DNA from: Kocuria tytonis
Lineage (GTDB): Bacteria; Actinomycetota; Actinomycetes; Actinomycetales; Micrococcaceae
Direction of reading: 5' to 3'
DNA length: 64,000 nucleotides
Assembly: GCF_003226895.2 (NCBI RefSeq)
Contig: NZ_PNJG02000001.1
Coordinates: 496,001 to 560,000, forward strand
This document shows positions 24,217-34,671 of this stretch, one piece after another; the stretch's first letter is position 1; every line of letters begins with the position of its first letter. The notes beneath the pieces are model-generated. The model made no database searches and was not told the DNA's origin. It worked only from the letters and a program-made list of their open reading frames with translations. A program made the translations under genes and the position numbers.

Positions 24217-24833
24217 GAGCGCACGTGCCGCACCAGGGCGTACTGCTCCGCGTAGGCCACCCCGCGCACCCGGCCCAGGCCCGCGGCGAGGTCCTTGATC
24301 GCGGTGATGGGGTGGTTCTCCCCCGGGATCTCGGACTCGTAGCACAGGCACGCCCGGGCCTTGCGGTCCGCCTGCTCCGCGGTGAGCGGCTCTAAGGTGT
24401 TCCAGCGCAGGTCGCTCGGGTAGAGGTTCACGTCGTAGACGGCCACGTCGTACACGAACACGGACGGCGCGGACCAGTGGCCGGGGGACATCGACAGCCG
24501 CGCGGTGCGCATCCCGGCCTCGTAGACGGAGATGTGGTCCTGGTGCAGCGAGGGGAACGGCAGGTACAGCTCGTCCGGCTCCAGCTCGGCGCAGATCTCG
24601 TCCAGCCGCCGGACCAGATCCGGCATGTGGGAGCCCACGGTGCCGTCCGGCAGGTCCAGCTCCCGGGTCCGTGCCACGCCCAGCACATCCATGGCGCGGG
24701 CGAACTCACGACGCCGCGTGGCGTCCCCTGCGGCGACGACCACCACGGTGCACTCGTCCGGGAACTTGGCCAGCAGTCCCCCGCAGCCCATGCTCTCGTC
24801 GTCCATGTGCGGCGCGATGACCAGTCGCCTCAT
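24213..24833 (-). CDS. PIG-L family deacetylase (LmbE-like)
   Basis: The 206-residue protein belongs to the zinc-dependent N-acetylglucosamine deacetylase family (PIG-L, MshB, LmbE). The metal motif is PHMDDE (residues 8-13, family form AHPDDE) with a second motif SLHQDH near 107. The start at 24833 puts this motif at the N-terminus as usual; the longer open frame adds 15 residues without support. It is translationally coupled with wbqC. It could deacetylate an N-acetyl sugar that the WbqC protein or the glycosyltransferase then uses. It is shorter than MshB, so mycothiol synthesis is unlikely. Confidence 0.88.
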   Translation of the reverse strand: MRRLVIAPHMDDESMGCGGLLAKFPDECTVVVVAAGDATRRREFARAMDVLGVARTRELDLPDGTVGSHMPDLVRRLDEICAELEPDELYLPFPSLHQDHISVYEAGMRTARLSMSPGHWSAPSVFVYDVAVYDVNLYPSDLRWNTLEPLTAEQADRKARACLCYESEIPGENHPITAIKDLAAGLGRVRGVAYAEQYALVRHVRS

Positions 24834-24974
24834 CGGTTGCCCCCACGGGATTCGGGTGTGCGCGGACGCGGGTGCCACGCTGCTGATCCATGCTAGTCAC
24901 CCGGGGCCCCTGGCCGTGACACGTGGGCGCCCGGGGTCCGGCCCGAGACGGTCCCACGTTCCCGGACGCGAAAA

Positions 24975-25002
24975 ATCCCCCCACCGTTCCCGGTGGGGGG
25001 AT
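24975..25002 (-). terminator. Intrinsic terminator after tRNA-Ala
   Basis: A 12-bp stem (24975-24986 with 24991-25002) has a 4-base loop and a run of T on the minus strand, 12 bases past the tRNA. It is a textbook intrinsic terminator. Confidence 0.93.
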
Positions 25003-25014
25003 CTAACTGTTCCG

Positions 25015-25087
25015 TGGAGCTAAGGGGACTCGAACCCCTGACCCCCTGCATGCCATGCAGGTGCGCTACCAGCTGCGCCATAGCCCC
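25015..25087 (-). tRNA. tRNA-Ala (anticodon GGC)
   Basis: The acceptor strands GGGGCTA and TAGCTCC pair, the D-arm reads GCGC...GCGC, the anticodon loop ATGGCAT gives GGC (alanine), and the T-arm is AGGGG-TTCGAGT-CCCCT. It is 73 nt to discriminator A; CCA is not encoded. The G-U pair at position 3-70 is the alanine identity element. Confidence 0.96.
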
Positions 25088-25246
25088 GTACGACTCCGAA
25101 ACCTTACCACGCTTCCGTCACTGCCCGTTCACCCGGATTCTTGATCCGAGCGGCTCAGTGGCGGCCGCGTCTCCAGTTCCCCGGAACGACTCGATCATCC
25201 TAGACAGGATGCTCGGGCGCGCGCAAATCCCCGGGAGGGGGAGGTT

Positions 25247-25651
25247 TCAGACCGCTCGTGGGGCGGCGTCGTCGGCCGGCGCGGGGGCCTGCGGAAGCTG
25301 CACGTCGATGGCCGGGCAGTCGCCCCAGAGCCGTTCGAGCGCGTAGAACTCGCGGTCCTCGTCGTGTAGGACGTGGATCACGGCGTCGCCGTAGTCCAGC
25401 AGCACCCAGCGGCCCTCCCCCTTGCCCTCGCGGCGCAGGGGCCGGCGGTCGAAGTGCTCGATGAGCGTCTCCTCAACGGCGTCCACCACGGCGGCCACCT
25501 GCCGTTCGTTGGGTGCGGAGGTCACCATGAAGACGTCGGTGATCGCCAGGCTGTCGCTGACGTCGAAGGCCACGACGTTCTCGGCCTTCTTCCGGTCCGC
25601 GGCGCGCGCGGCGGCCCGGACGAAGTCAATGGATTCGGTGGTTGCAGTCAC
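25247..25651 (-). CDS. rsfS: Ribosome silencing factor RsfS
   Basis: The 134-residue protein of the RsfS/Iojap family binds L14 and blocks subunit joining when nutrients are low. It has the family sequence VAFDVSDSLAITDVFMVTSAPNERQV (quoted in part) near 27-52, and the WVLLDYGDAVIHVLHDEDREFYALERLWGD core near 82-110, again abbreviated. The last 15 residues are Ala/Pro-rich and variable. It is the last gene of the nadD cluster. A 160-bp stretch with a small ATCCT/AGGAT hairpin separates it from tRNA-Ala. Confidence 0.96.
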   Translation of the reverse strand: MTATTESIDFVRAAARAADRKKAENVVAFDVSDSLAITDVFMVTSAPNERQVAAVVDAVEETLIEHFDRRPLRREGKGEGRWVLLDYGDAVIHVLHDEDREFYALERLWGDCPAIDVQLPQAPAPADDAAPRAV

Positions 25652-25684
25652 AGAGGTGTGCAGTCCTTTCGCACGGGGTCGATG

Positions 25685-26587
25685 TCACAGGATGAAGATG
25701 ATCAGCACGGCGGCCAGCGCCGCGACCACCACGAGCAGCAGCGCGAGCAGCACGCGCGTGGTGGCACTGCCGCGCGTGTAGGCCGCGGGCTCGAGCAGCT
25801 CCAGCCCCTCGGCGTCCACCGCCCGCACCGGCTCGGCGGGCGCCGCGGCGGGGGCGTCCGCCGAGCGGTCCGCGGCCGACGGCGTCGTCCCCCCGTCGGT
25901 GCCGACCGCGGTGTCCTGCCCGGACGCGGGCGACGGCGTTACCGGGACGGCTGCGGCCGTGTCCCGGTGCCCGGTGGCGGGATCCCCGGCGGGGCTCCGC
26001 TCCGGGAGCACCTGGACGGGTATCCGGGTGGTCTCCGTGACCGGTCCGTAGTGCACCGGCGAGGCGGGCAGGGACGCGGGGTCCGCGTGGCTCGGGGTGA
26101 GATGGACCCCGCCGGCGTGCGCCCGGACGGCGGCGGGGAACGCCACGTCGAGGCGTCCCGACCCCGGTCCGGGGGCGCTCCCGTCCGGAGCGCCGTCCTG
26201 CTCCACCGCGGTCCCGGAGGGCTCCGACGCGGCGGGCTGGGCCGCGAGGGCGCGCGCGGCGTCGCGCCGGTCCCGTTCGTTCGCGGCGGCGGCGCGCACC
26301 GCGAGGTCCGCCAGCCGGTGCTGCTTCGCGAGCAGGGCCTCGTCCACGTCCTCCGGGCGGGCGCCCTGCTGCGACTCCTGGATCTCGCGGGCGTGCTCGG
26401 CCATCTCGCGCTGAAGCCGGGCCAGGCGCCGCGGCCCGAGGGGTTTCACCGGCTGGGACTGCTGCGGGGTGTCCAGCTCGATCATGGGTGCGGGCGGGGA
26501 GATCCGCTCGTGCTCACCGGTGGCGGGGTGGGAGGACCAGGGGCCGTTCGGGCCTGCCGGAGCCGTGTTGTGCGGGGGTGTGCTCAT
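25685..26587 (-). CDS. Tail-anchored low-complexity protein between nadD and rsfS
   Basis: The 300-residue protein has no catalytic domain that I recognise. Residues about 48-80 are charged and probably a coiled coil ([18 protein letters not shown]). The middle 130 residues are rich in Ala, Pro, Thr and Asp and look disordered. A single C-terminal hydrophobic helix (about 277-300) would anchor it in the membrane with the bulk in the cytoplasm. Its ATG overlaps the nadD stop (ATGA). Similar hypothetical proteins sit between nadD and rsfS in related Micrococcaceae as far as I recall; a role is unknown. Confidence 0.75.
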   Translation of the reverse strand: MSTPPHNTAPAGPNGPWSSHPATGEHERISPPAPMIELDTPQQSQPVKPLGPRRLARLQREMAEHAREIQESQQGARPEDVDEALLAKQHRLADLAVRAAAANERDRRDAARALAAQPAASEPSGTAVEQDGAPDGSAPGPGSGRLDVAFPAAVRAHAGGVHLTPSHADPASLPASPVHYGPVTETTRIPVQVLPERSPAGDPATGHRDTAAAVPVTPSPASGQDTAVGTDGGTTPSAADRSADAPAAAPAEPVRAVDAEGLELLEPAAYTRGSATTRVLLALLLVVVAALAAVLIIFIL

Positions 26588-27360
26588 GCGGTGCTCCTCG
26601 GGTCCGAGCGGGGGTTCTCGGACGGGTCCGTGGGGGCGGACGGGGACGGTGCGGTGGTCTCGGACCCGGCGGGCGGGGTGGCCGCGAGGTGCCCCGGGGG
26701 CCGGTCCGTGGCGGCACCGCGGTAGAGACCGTACTTGTTGATGTACTGCACCACGCCGTCCGGGACCAGGTACCACACGGGCTTGCCGGCGGCCACGCGG
26801 GCCCGGCAGTCCGTGGAGGAGATGGCCATGGCGGGGACGTTGAGCAGGGACACGCTCTCGGAGCCCACGGGTGCGGAGAGCACGTGACCGGGGCGGGTGA
26901 CCCCCACGAACCGGGCCAGGCGCCAGAGCTCCTCGGCGCCCTTCCACGTGAGGATCTCCGCCATGGCGTCCGCGCCGGTGATGAAGAACAGCTCGGCCTC
27001 CGGGCGCTGGGTGTGCAGGTCCCGCAGGGTGTCGATCGTGTAGGTGGGCCCGTGGCGCTCGATGTCCACGCGGGACACGGTGAAGCGCGGGTTGGAGGCC
27101 GTGGCCACCACGGTCATGAGGTAGCGGTCCTCGGCGTCGGAGACGTCCTGACCGGCCTTCTGCCAGGGTTCGCCCGTGGGCACGAACACCACCTCGTCCA
27201 GGTCGAAGACCGTGGCGACCTCCGAGGCCGCGACCAGGTGCCCGTGGTGGATCGGGTCGAACGTCCCGCCCATCACTCCCAGCCGGGTCCTGCCCGGGGT
27301 CCGCGGGGGGATGTTCAGCTCCGTCTCGGCCGCGGTCGCCGGGGCACTCGTGGGATTCAC
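26584..27360 (-). CDS. nadD: Nicotinate-nucleotide adenylyltransferase
   Basis: NadD joins nicotinate mononucleotide and ATP to give deamido-NAD. The 258-residue protein has the nucleotidyltransferase motif [11 protein letters not shown] (near 31-41), the [14 protein letters not shown] substrate region and the ISSTDCR motif near 203. There are about 28 extra residues before the fold; the annotated start is GTG with a weak binding site, so a later start is possible. The C-terminal 30 residues are Pro/Ser-rich. It overlaps the next gene by 4 bp and follows the small membrane-protein gene by 17 bp. Confidence 0.95.
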   Translation of the reverse strand: MNPTSAPATAAETELNIPPRTPGRTRLGVMGGTFDPIHHGHLVAASEVATVFDLDEVVFVPTGEPWQKAGQDVSDAEDRYLMTVVATASNPRFTVSRVDIERHGPTYTIDTLRDLHTQRPEAELFFITGADAMAEILTWKGAEELWRLARFVGVTRPGHVLSAPVGSESVSLLNVPAMAISSTDCRARVAAGKPVWYLVPDGVVQYINKYGLYRGAATDRPPGHLAATPPAGSETTAPSPSAPTDPSENPRSDPRSTA

Positions 27361-27377
27361 TCCGGGGGAACCGGGGC

Positions 27378-27635
27378 TCAGTGGCGCGGCGCGGCGTGCA
27401 CGCTGTCCAGCATGGCCTGCTCGTCCGCGGGCAGCTGGGCGGGATCCTGGTACTCGCCCACCTCGGGCGACTTGCCGCGCGGGGCGAAGGACAGCGCCAC
27501 GAGCAGGCCCAGCACGAACAGCGTGAACGCCACGGCACCGAACACCGGGGCCATGGCGTGGAGCTCCTCGTTGATGGAGTGCGTCTCCTCGGCGGCCATG
27601 ACGGTGGCGGTGGACAACAGGTACATGGAGCTCAT
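27378..27635 (-). CDS. Small single-pass membrane protein upstream of nadD
   Basis: The 85-residue protein has one clear membrane helix (about 28-51) followed by a cytoplasmic tail with a [18 protein letters not shown] segment. No function is known to me. It stands between proA and nadD on the same strand, 17 bp before nadD, so it is probably part of that operon. Its N-terminal hydrophobic stretch could instead be a signal segment. Confidence 0.7.
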   Translation of the reverse strand: MSSMYLLSTATVMAAEETHSINEELHAMAPVFGAVAFTLFVLGLLVALSFAPRGKSPEVGEYQDPAQLPADEQAMLDSVHAAPRH

Positions 27636-27714
27636 GCGGTTCCCTTCTCAGGCCGGCGGCGCCGGTGGACGAATGCGGCGGACGTCCCGGGTGACGTCCG
27701 TTCCATGGTACGTC

Positions 27715-29022
27715 TCACGGGCGCACGTGCCCGTCACCCTGGACCAGCCACTTGGTGGTGGTCAGTTCCTCCAGGCCCATGGGGCCGCGGGCGTGCATCT
27801 TCTGCGTGGAGATCCCGATCTCCGCACCGAGCCCCAGCTGGCCGCCGTCGGTGAAGCGGGTGGACGCGTTGACCATCACGGCCGCGGAGTCCACCTCCGC
27901 GGTGAAGCGCTCGGCGTTCGCGAGGTCGTTGGTCACGATCGCCTCGGTGTGCCCGGTGGAGTACCGGCGGATGTGCTCGAGCGCCTCGTCCAGGGAGTCC
28001 ACGACCTTCACGGCCATGTCCATGTCCAGGTACTCGGTGGCCCAGTCCTCGTCCGTGGCCTTGAGGTGGTCCGAGCCCGGGGGCAGCAGCGCGGCGGCGC
28101 GGTCGTCCACGTGCAGGGTGACCCCGGCCTTGTCGAGGGCGGCCAGCACCTCCCGCGAGCTCTCCTGCGCGCCGCTGTGCAGCAGCAGGGTCTCCGCGGA
28201 GTTGCACGTGGAGGTGCGGTGGGTCTTGGAGTTCACGGTGACCCGGGCGGCCATCTCCGCGGGCGCGGACTGGTCCACGAACACGTGCACGTTGCCCTCA
28301 CCGGTCTCGATCACGGGAACGGTGGCGCTGGTCACCACGGACTGGATGAGCCCCCGGCCGCCGCGCGGGATGAGCACGTCCACCTTGCCGCGGGCGCCCA
28401 TCAGCGCGTTGGCGCCCTCCCGGCCGTAGTCGTCCACGGTCTGCACGCAGTCCACGGGCAGCTTGGCGTCCGCCAGGGCGTCCCGCAGGATCCCCACGAG
28501 CGCGCGGTTGGAGTCGAAGGCCGCGGACCCCCCGCGCAGCAGCACCGCGTTGCCGGACTTCACGGCGATCCCGGCGATGTCCACGGTCACGTTGGGCCGC
28601 GCCTCGTAGATCGCGCCCACCACGCCCATGGGGACCCGCACCTGCCGCATCCGCAGCCCGTTAGCCAGCGTCCGGCCGCGCACCACGGACCCCACGGGAT
28701 CGGGCAGTGCCGCGAGCTCCCGCAGGGCGTCGGCCAGACCCGTGATCCGGGCGGCGTCGAGCCTGAGCCGGTCCAGCAGTGCCGCAGAGGTTCCCGCCTC
28801 GCGGCCGCGCTCCAGGTCCCGCGAGTTCGCCTCGAGGACGATGTCCCGGCGGGCCTCGATGCGGTCCGCCATCAGGTTCAGCGCGCGGTCCTTCCAGGCG
28901 CGCGGCGCCCTCGCGAGCGCGCGGGCGGCCACGCGGGCGTCGTCGGCCATGAGACCGACGCCGGCCACGGGGTCCTCCCCGAACGTCTCCTGGGCGGTCA
29001 GTACGGACGTGTTCTCGGCCAC
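27715..29022 (-). CDS. proA: Gamma-glutamyl phosphate reductase
   Basis: ProA reduces gamma-glutamyl phosphate to glutamate semialdehyde, step two of proline synthesis. The 435-residue enzyme has the ALDH-like fold with catalytic Cys in [13 protein letters not shown] (near 274), the glycine-rich ILRGGSAAF region near 158 and the [20 protein letters not shown] segment near 389, quoted in pieces of the family signature. Length is normal. It follows proB by 64 bp, the standard actinobacterial order obg-proB-proA. Confidence 0.97.
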   Translation of the reverse strand: MAENTSVLTAQETFGEDPVAGVGLMADDARVAARALARAPRAWKDRALNLMADRIEARRDIVLEANSRDLERGREAGTSAALLDRLRLDAARITGLADALRELAALPDPVGSVVRGRTLANGLRMRQVRVPMGVVGAIYEARPNVTVDIAGIAVKSGNAVLLRGGSAAFDSNRALVGILRDALADAKLPVDCVQTVDDYGREGANALMGARGKVDVLIPRGGRGLIQSVVTSATVPVIETGEGNVHVFVDQSAPAEMAARVTVNSKTHRTSTCNSAETLLLHSGAQESSREVLAALDKAGVTLHVDDRAAALLPPGSDHLKATDEDWATEYLDMDMAVKVVDSLDEALEHIRRYSTGHTEAIVTNDLANAERFTAEVDSAAVMVNASTRFTDGGQLGLGAEIGISTQKMHARGPMGLEELTTTKWLVQGDGHVRP

Positions 29023-29086
29023 GGTTCCTCCTGTGGGTCGTCGGCTGCTCGGGCGGCGGGTGCGCGCCCGCGGGTCTGTTGACGGA

Positions 29087-30361
29087 CTACTTCTTGAGCG
29101 TGGTGCGGGCGGAGCGCGGGCGCAGGTTCACGAGGTTGTCCACGTGCACGAGCTCGCGTGCGTAGTCCTCCCCGAACTGCTCCCCCAGCTCGTACGTGCG
29201 CTTGCCGAGCATCCCCGGGATCTCGTCCGAGCCGTAGTTGACCAGGCCGTGACCCACCTCGACGCCGTCCGAGTCCACCATGGACACCGGATCCCCCGCG
29301 CCGAAGGTCCCGGCCACGGCGGTCACGCCGGCGGCGAGCAGCGAGCGCCGGCCGCGGACGGCCTCCACGGCGCCGTCGTCCAGGGTGAGGGTGCCCTTGA
29401 TGTCCGCGAGGTGCGCGAGCCACAGCAGGCGCACGTTGCGCCGCCCGCCCGTGGTGGAGAACCACGTGCCCACGTCCTCGCCGGCCAAGGCCTTCTCGAT
29501 GTTCGCCGCGGACGTCACGAGCGCCGGGATGCCGGACGACGCCGCGATGCGCGCCGCCTGCACCTTGGTCACCATGCCTCCGGAGCCCACGCCGGCACGG
29601 CCGACCGTTCCGATCTCCACGCCCTCGAGGTCCGTGATGGGGTCCTCCACCGTGGCGATCCGCTCGCCGCCGTCCTTGGGGGGCCGGGTGTAGAGCGCGT
29701 CCACGTCCGAGAGCAGCAGCAGTGCGTCCGCCTTGATCAGGTGCGCCACCAGCGCCGCGATCCGGTCGTTGTCCCCGAACTTGATCTCGTGGGTGGCCAC
29801 GGCGTCGTTCTCGTTGACGATGGGCAGGATCCCCAGGTCCAGCAGCCGCTCGATCTGACGGTGCGCGTTCTTGTACTGCGAGTGGCGCATCAGGTCCTCG
29901 GCGGTCACGAGTACCTGCCCCACCGTCACGTGGTAGCGCGCGAAGTACTCGGTGTAGCGGGAGATCAACAGGCCCTGGCCCACGGACGCCGCGGCCTGCT
30001 TGGTGGCGAGGTCCTTGGGCCGTCTGGACAGCCCCAACGGCTGCAGCCCCGCGGTGATCGCACCCGAGGACACGAACACCACCTCCACCCCCTGGGCCTT
30101 GATCCGGCCGAGCGCGTCCACGATGTTCCGCAGCGCGTTCTCGTCGATGGAGTTCTCGATGGACGTCAGGGACGAAGAGCCCACCTTGACCACCACGCGG
30201 CGGGCCCTGGGCAGCTCGTCGCGGCCGCCGATGGCCGAGCGCCGGTTCTTGCCGCGGCTCTCCGTGCTGAGCTGGATGGCGGACTTGGAGGCCTGCTGCT
30301 CCACGGCCGAGACGTCGATGGTCTCGGTGGGGGTCTTCTCGCGGTGGGGCGTGTCACTCAC
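29087..30361 (-). CDS. proB: Glutamate 5-kinase
   Basis: ProB phosphorylates glutamate, the regulated first step of proline synthesis. The 424-residue protein has the amino-acid-kinase domain from [11 protein letters not shown] (near 57) through NENDAVA (near 186) and DNDRIAAL, then a C-terminal PUA domain (about 325-400), where proline feedback acts. An N-terminal extension of about 50 residues is unusual and low in structure. The GTG at 30361 overlaps the end of obg by 8 bp, but an internal start nearer residue 45 cannot be excluded. Confidence 0.95.
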   Translation of the reverse strand: MSDTPHREKTPTETIDVSAVEQQASKSAIQLSTESRGKNRRSAIGGRDELPRARRVVVKVGSSSLTSIENSIDENALRNIVDALGRIKAQGVEVVFVSSGAITAGLQPLGLSRRPKDLATKQAAASVGQGLLISRYTEYFARYHVTVGQVLVTAEDLMRHSQYKNAHRQIERLLDLGILPIVNENDAVATHEIKFGDNDRIAALVAHLIKADALLLLSDVDALYTRPPKDGGERIATVEDPITDLEGVEIGTVGRAGVGSGGMVTKVQAARIAASSGIPALVTSAANIEKALAGEDVGTWFSTTGGRRNVRLLWLAHLADIKGTLTLDDGAVEAVRGRRSLLAAGVTAVAGTFGAGDPVSMVDSDGVEVGHGLVNYGSDEIPGMLGKRTYELGEQFGEDYARELVHVDNLVNLRPRSARTTLKK

Positions 30362-31955
30362 TGTCGTGCGTCTCCTTCGTCTCGGACGGGCGGCGGCGGT
30401 CGCGTGCGCTGTCCACGGACTCGGTCCAGATCCCCGCGCGGCGCTCCTGCTCGAGCTCGGCGCGCGCCTCGGACTTGGCGTCCATGCGGTCGTAGAACTG
30501 CTCCCGCTTCTCGCGGCGGGTGGGCCGGGAGGTCTCCTCCATGCGCAGGTCCGTGCCGCGGGGCCCGCCCAGCAGCTCGGCGCCGCCCACCATGGTGGGC
30601 TCCCAGTCGAAGACCACGCCGTTCTCCTCCGGGCCGATGAGCACCGCGTTGCCCGGCTTGGCTCCGATCCGGAACAGCTCGTCCTCGATCCCCAGCTTGG
30701 CGAAGCGGTCCGCGAGGTAACCCACGGCCTCGTCGTTGTTGAAGTCCGTCTGCAGCACCCAGCGCTCGGGCTTCTCGCCGCGCACGTGGTACAGCGGCTC
30801 CTCGGCGCGGTCCTCGCGCGTGATCATGAACTCCTGGCGGTCCCTGCCACGACGACGCCGCGTGGGCTCGGGGTGCAGCACGGTCACCGTGCGCTGCTCC
30901 TCCCCGCGCCGCTCCTCCTGCTCGCGCGCCTGCGCCACGAGCTGCGCCATGGCGAAGCCGAGCTCCCGCAGTCCCTCGTGGGACGCGGTGGAGATCTCGA
31001 AGACGGGGTAGCCGCGCTCCTCGAGCTCGGGGCGGATGAAGTCCGCGAGCTCCCGAGCCTCGGGGACGTCCACCTTGTTGAGCACCACCAGCCGGGGGCG
31101 CTCGGTGAGCGGAACGGCCGCGGGGTCCTCGTCCTGGATGGCCAGCGCGTAGTGGGCGAGCTCCGCCTCGAGGGCGTCGAGGTCGCTCAGCGGGTCGCGA
31201 CCCGGTTCCAGGGTGGCGCAGTCGATCACGTGCGCCAGCGCCGCGCAGCGCTCCACGTGGCGCAGGAACTCCAGACCCAGGCCCTTGCCCTCGGACGCAC
31301 CCGGGATGAGACCGGGGACGTCCGCCACGGTGAAGCGGGTGTCACCGGCCTGCACCACCCCGAGGTTCGGCACCAGGGTGGTGAAGGGGTAGTCCGCGAT
31401 CTTGGGGCGCGCGGCACTCATCGCGGCGATCAGGCTGGACTTGCCGGCGGAGGGGAAGCCCACGAGGGCGACGTCCGCGATGGACTTCAGCTCCAGCTCC
31501 ACCTCCTGCTCCTCACCCGGGGTGCCGAGCAGTGCGAAGCCGGGGGCCTTTCGCTTGGGCGAGGCCAGGGCGGCGTTGCCGCGACCCCCCATGCCCCCGG
31601 CGGCCAGCACGTACTCGCTGCCCTCCCCCAGCAGGTCCGCGAGCACGTTGCCCTCACGGTCCTTGACCACGGTGCCGGCCGGCACGGAGAGCACGAGGTC
31701 CTGGCCCTTGAACCCGTGGCGCATGTCCCCCTTGCCGGGTTCACCGTTGGGGGCCTTCTGGTGGGGTGCGTGGTGGAAGCCCAGCAGCGTGGTGGACTGC
31801 CCGTCCACGCGCAGGATCACGGAGCCGCCGTCACCGCCGTTGCCGCCGTCCGGCCCGCCCAGGGGCTTGAACTTCTCGCGCTTGACGGAGACGCAGCCGT
31901 GGCCGCCATTGCCGCCCGTGGCGTGCACGATGACTCGATCAACAAAACTGGCCAC
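30354..31955 (-). CDS. obg: GTPase Obg/CgtA
   Basis: Obg is an essential GTPase in 50S assembly and stress response. The protein (533 residues from the chosen start) has the glycine-rich Obg fold (about 1-158), the G domain with GFPSAGKSS (near 167), DVPGLI and NKVD, and a C-terminal OCT-type domain (about 360-450) with a charged tail. I prefer the GTG at 31955 over 31979 because AGGAG lies just before it and VASFVDRV is where the family starts. It follows rpmA on the same strand. Confidence 0.96.
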   Translation of the reverse strand: MASFVDRVIVHATGGNGGHGCVSVKREKFKPLGGPDGGNGGDGGSVILRVDGQSTTLLGFHHAPHQKAPNGEPGKGDMRHGFKGQDLVLSVPAGTVVKDREGNVLADLLGEGSEYVLAAGGMGGRGNAALASPKRKAPGFALLGTPGEEQEVELELKSIADVALVGFPSAGKSSLIAAMSAARPKIADYPFTTLVPNLGVVQAGDTRFTVADVPGLIPGASEGKGLGLEFLRHVERCAALAHVIDCATLEPGRDPLSDLDALEAELAHYALAIQDEDPAAVPLTERPRLVVLNKVDVPEARELADFIRPELEERGYPVFEISTASHEGLRELGFAMAQLVAQAREQEERRGEEQRTVTVLHPEPTRRRRGRDRQEFMITREDRAEEPLYHVRGEKPERWVLQTDFNNDEAVGYLADRFAKLGIEDELFRIGAKPGNAVLIGPEENGVVFDWEPTMVGGAELLGGPRGTDLRMEETSRPTRREKREQFYDRMDAKSEARAELEQERRAGIWTESVDSARDRRRPSETKETHDSE

Positions 31956-32104
31956 GTGGCTCCTCGCACTCTGGGTCACCCGCGCGCGGGCGGACCGGGG
32001 TTCTGCTCAAAAGACTAGAGGGTGAGCGCGTGACGCGCCCACCCTCCAGTGGTCGCCGCCACGCGGACGTGGCGGCGGGTGGACCCTGGGGTCCGAAGAT
32101 TCGA

Positions 32105-32359
32105 CTACTCGGCGGTCTGGATGTTGACCACGCGGCGGCCACGACGGGTGCCGAACTCGACGACACCGGCGGCCAGGGCGAACAGGGTGTCGTCCTTGCC
32201 GCGACCCATGTTCAGGCCCGGGTGGAAGTGCGTGCCGCGCTGGCGGACGATGATCTCGCCGGCGTTGACGGACTGGCCGCCGAAGCGCTTCACGCCCAGG
32301 TACTGGGCGTTGGAGTCACGGCCGTTGCGAGTGGAGCTCGCACCCTTCTTGTGTGCCAT
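32105..32359 (-). CDS. rpmA: 50S ribosomal protein L27
   Basis: The 84-residue protein starts [16 protein letters not shown], the mature L27 N-terminus that reaches the peptidyl-transferase centre, with no Firmicutes-type cleaved leader. [17 protein letters not shown] is also diagnostic. It follows rplU by 43 bp. Confidence 0.98.
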   Translation of the reverse strand: MAHKKGASSTRNGRDSNAQYLGVKRFGGQSVNAGEIIVRQRGTHFHPGLNMGRGKDDTLFALAAGVVEFGTRRGRRVVNIQTAE

Positions 32360-32402
32360 GGTGTGTGCCTACCTTCGTTGGAAATGTATGGGGACCGGGG
32401 AC

Positions 32403-32714
32403 TCAGGCGTCGATGCCGGTGATCTTGACCGTGGTCAGCTCGGCGCGGAAACCCTGGCGCTTCTTGTAGCCGGTCTTGTTCTTGTACTTCATGATCGAGA
32501 TCTTGGGACCACGCAGGTCCTCGATGATCTCGGCCGTGACCTTGACGTCGGCCAGGGTCTTGGAGTCGGAGGTGACCTTGTCCCCATCGACCAGCAGCAG
32601 CGCAGGAAGCTCTACGGTGCTGCCTGCCTCGCCGGCGACGCGGTCAAGGGTCACGAGGTCTCCGACGGAAACCTTCTCCTGGCGGCCGCCTGCGCGGACA
32701 ATCGCGTACACCAC
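32403..32714 (-). CDS. rplU: 50S ribosomal protein L21
   Basis: The protein is 103 residues from the GTG at 32714, the family length. [15 protein letters not shown] opens it and [14 protein letters not shown] lies near the end. An upstream ATG (32738) would add 8 residues that the family lacks; GAAGTGAG before the GTG serves as binding site. About 245 bp upstream hold its promoter and leader; I see no clear autoregulatory fold there. Confidence 0.96.
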   Translation of the reverse strand: MVYAIVRAGGRQEKVSVGDLVTLDRVAGEAGSTVELPALLLVDGDKVTSDSKTLADVKVTAEIIEDLRGPKISIMKYKNKTGYKKRQGFRAELTTVKITGIDA

Positions 32715-32960
32715 TTGGGAACTCACTTCTCTCGACATCTATGGACTGCGTGTAATGGTCGGGTGGGCTCCTGAGGACTGCGAATGTCGAGACATCACGC
32801 CGCGGTGGTCCATGACCGATCCGCATGATCGCGTGGCTATCGCACCAGCACAGGAAATTCACCCGAACGCGCCGTTTTCCGGGCACATGGACACGGCCAT
32901 GCACACACCGGTGTCCGGCACCGACAGCCCAGACTACCCGATCCCCGGAAGTCACGCCAG

Positions 32961-34664
32961 TTACGGAGTGCCGCCCGCGTGCCCGCCCGGTGCGGCACCG
33001 GGTTCGTGCGCAGCGTCGTGCGCGGTCTGCGCGAAGAACTCGAGCTCGAGCCGGCACGCCCGCAGGAACGCCCTGCGCATCGCGTCCCGGGTGGCGGAGT
33101 CCGCCCGTGCCGCCGCGCGGTCCACGACGTCCCGCACCGTCTCCGTGGCGGCCCGGAACTCGGGATCGTCGTAGGTCTCGAGCCAGTCCGCGAACGGGTG
33201 GCCCTGCAGCCCGGCCGCGCGGGCGCGGGCCGTGAGCTCCGAACCCACGTGGGCGTAGAGCCAGTAGCACGGCAGCACGGCCGCCGCGCCCACCGCGAAG
33301 CCGTCCTGCCCCGTGCGCGCCAGCAGGAAGTCGACGTAGGCGCCCGTGGTCCCGGACGGCGGCTCGGGATCCCGCTCCCCCAGGCGGGCGCGGTGCAGGG
33401 CGGACTCGCCCGTGACCACGGCGGCCGCGGCGGTGGCGAAGAACTCGCGGGTGGTGTCCTCCGGCGCGGCGGCCGCGAGCAGCGCGAGAGCGCGGGAGTA
33501 CGCGTCCAGGTACTGCATGTCCTGGTCCAGGTACCACTCGAAGGCGTCCCGCTCCAGGGTGCCGTCGCCCAGTCCGGTGACGAAGGGCAGCTCCGCGATC
33601 CGCTCGCGGATCTCACGGCAGTCCCGCCAGAGCTCGTCGGTGAAACGCTCCCCGGCTCCGCCGTGGCCGTCCGCGCCCGGCTCCGGGGAGCCCGACGCCG
33701 CCGCGGGTGCCGCCGCGGGCGCGGCGCCGTCCCGGGGCGTGCCGCTCGCGGGTCCGGCGGGACCCGGGGCACCCGCGGCGCGTGCGGCGTCGTCGGGCTC
33801 CGCGCAGGCCGCCGCCACGAAGGCGGGATCCGCGACCAGGTCCTGGACGTGGTGCATGTGGTGCACGGGGCCGTTGCCGTGGCCCACGTGGAGGGAGTCC
33901 GCGGCGCGCAGGGCACCGCGCAGCCAGGAGCGGGCGGTGCCGATGCCCTCGGCCCAGTCGCCGGTGCGTGCCACCACGGTGGCCACGGCCGAGGACAGTG
34001 AGCAGCCCGTGCCGTGGGTGTTGCGGGTGGGCACGCGGTCACCCGAGTACTGCGCGACCGGTTCGGGGTGGCCGGGGACCACGAGCGCGTCCGGGGTGCT
34101 GTCCCCGCAGAGGTGACCTCCCTTGACGAGCACGCGCGTGCCGAAGGTCTCGGCGACGGCGCGGCCCTGCTCGAGGGCCTCGTCCCACGTGGTGGCCACC
34201 GGGCGCTCCGCGAGCACGGCGAGCTCGGGGAGGTTGGGGGTGATGAGGTCCGCGTGGTGCAGGATCCCGCGCAGGGCGTCCTCGGCGTCCGGGTCCAGCA
34301 GGCGACCGCCCGCGGTGGCCACCATCACGGGGTCGATCACGACCACGGGGGCGCGTCCAGCGGCGAGCCACCGCCCCACGGTCTCGATCACGTCCACAGA
34401 GCCGAGCATGCCCACCTTGACGGCGTCCAGCTCCACGTCCTCCGCCACGGCGTCCAGCTGCGCCCGCAGCACGGTCACGGGCGGGGTGTGCACGGCCACC
34501 ACCCCCTGCGTGTTCTGGGCGACCACCGCGGTGATCACGCTCAGTCCGTATCCCCCCATGGCGGCAACGGACTTGAGGTCGGCGGCGTGGCCCGCGCCGC
34601 CCGTGGGGTCCGTCCCGGCGATGGAGAGGACACGGGGGGCGGGGGCGGACGGCGTGGCGGTCAC
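32961..34664 (-). CDS. thiD: ThiD-TenA fusion: HMP-phosphate kinase plus thiaminase II
   Basis: The 567-residue protein joins two thiamine enzymes. Residues about 8-270 are ThiD, which phosphorylates hydroxymethylpyrimidine phosphate: GTDPTGGAGHAADLK near 18 and the HGTGCSLSSAVAT anion hole near 210. A linker of about 60 Ala/Pro/Gly residues (around 290-345) leads to TenA (about 350-555), which salvages pyrimidine from degraded thiamine; its active-site Cys is in VLPCYWLY near 470. The start is a GTG at 34664, whose AGGGA binding site lies inside the 3' end of a TPP riboswitch, so thiamine pyrophosphate should repress translation. Confidence 0.95.
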   Translation of the reverse strand: MTATPSAPAPRVLSIAGTDPTGGAGHAADLKSVAAMGGYGLSVITAVVAQNTQGVVAVHTPPVTVLRAQLDAVAEDVELDAVKVGMLGSVDVIETVGRWLAAGRAPVVVIDPVMVATAGGRLLDPDAEDALRGILHHADLITPNLPELAVLAERPVATTWDEALEQGRAVAETFGTRVLVKGGHLCGDSTPDALVVPGHPEPVAQYSGDRVPTRNTHGTGCSLSSAVATVVARTGDWAEGIGTARSWLRGALRAADSLHVGHGNGPVHHMHHVQDLVADPAFVAAACAEPDDAARAAGAPGPAGPASGTPRDGAAPAAAPAAASGSPEPGADGHGGAGERFTDELWRDCREIRERIAELPFVTGLGDGTLERDAFEWYLDQDMQYLDAYSRALALLAAAAPEDTTREFFATAAAAVVTGESALHRARLGERDPEPPSGTTGAYVDFLLARTGQDGFAVGAAAVLPCYWLYAHVGSELTARARAAGLQGHPFADWLETYDDPEFRAATETVRDVVDRAAARADSATRDAMRRAFLRACRLELEFFAQTAHDAAHEPGAAPGGHAGGTP

Positions 34665-34671
34665 GGCATTC

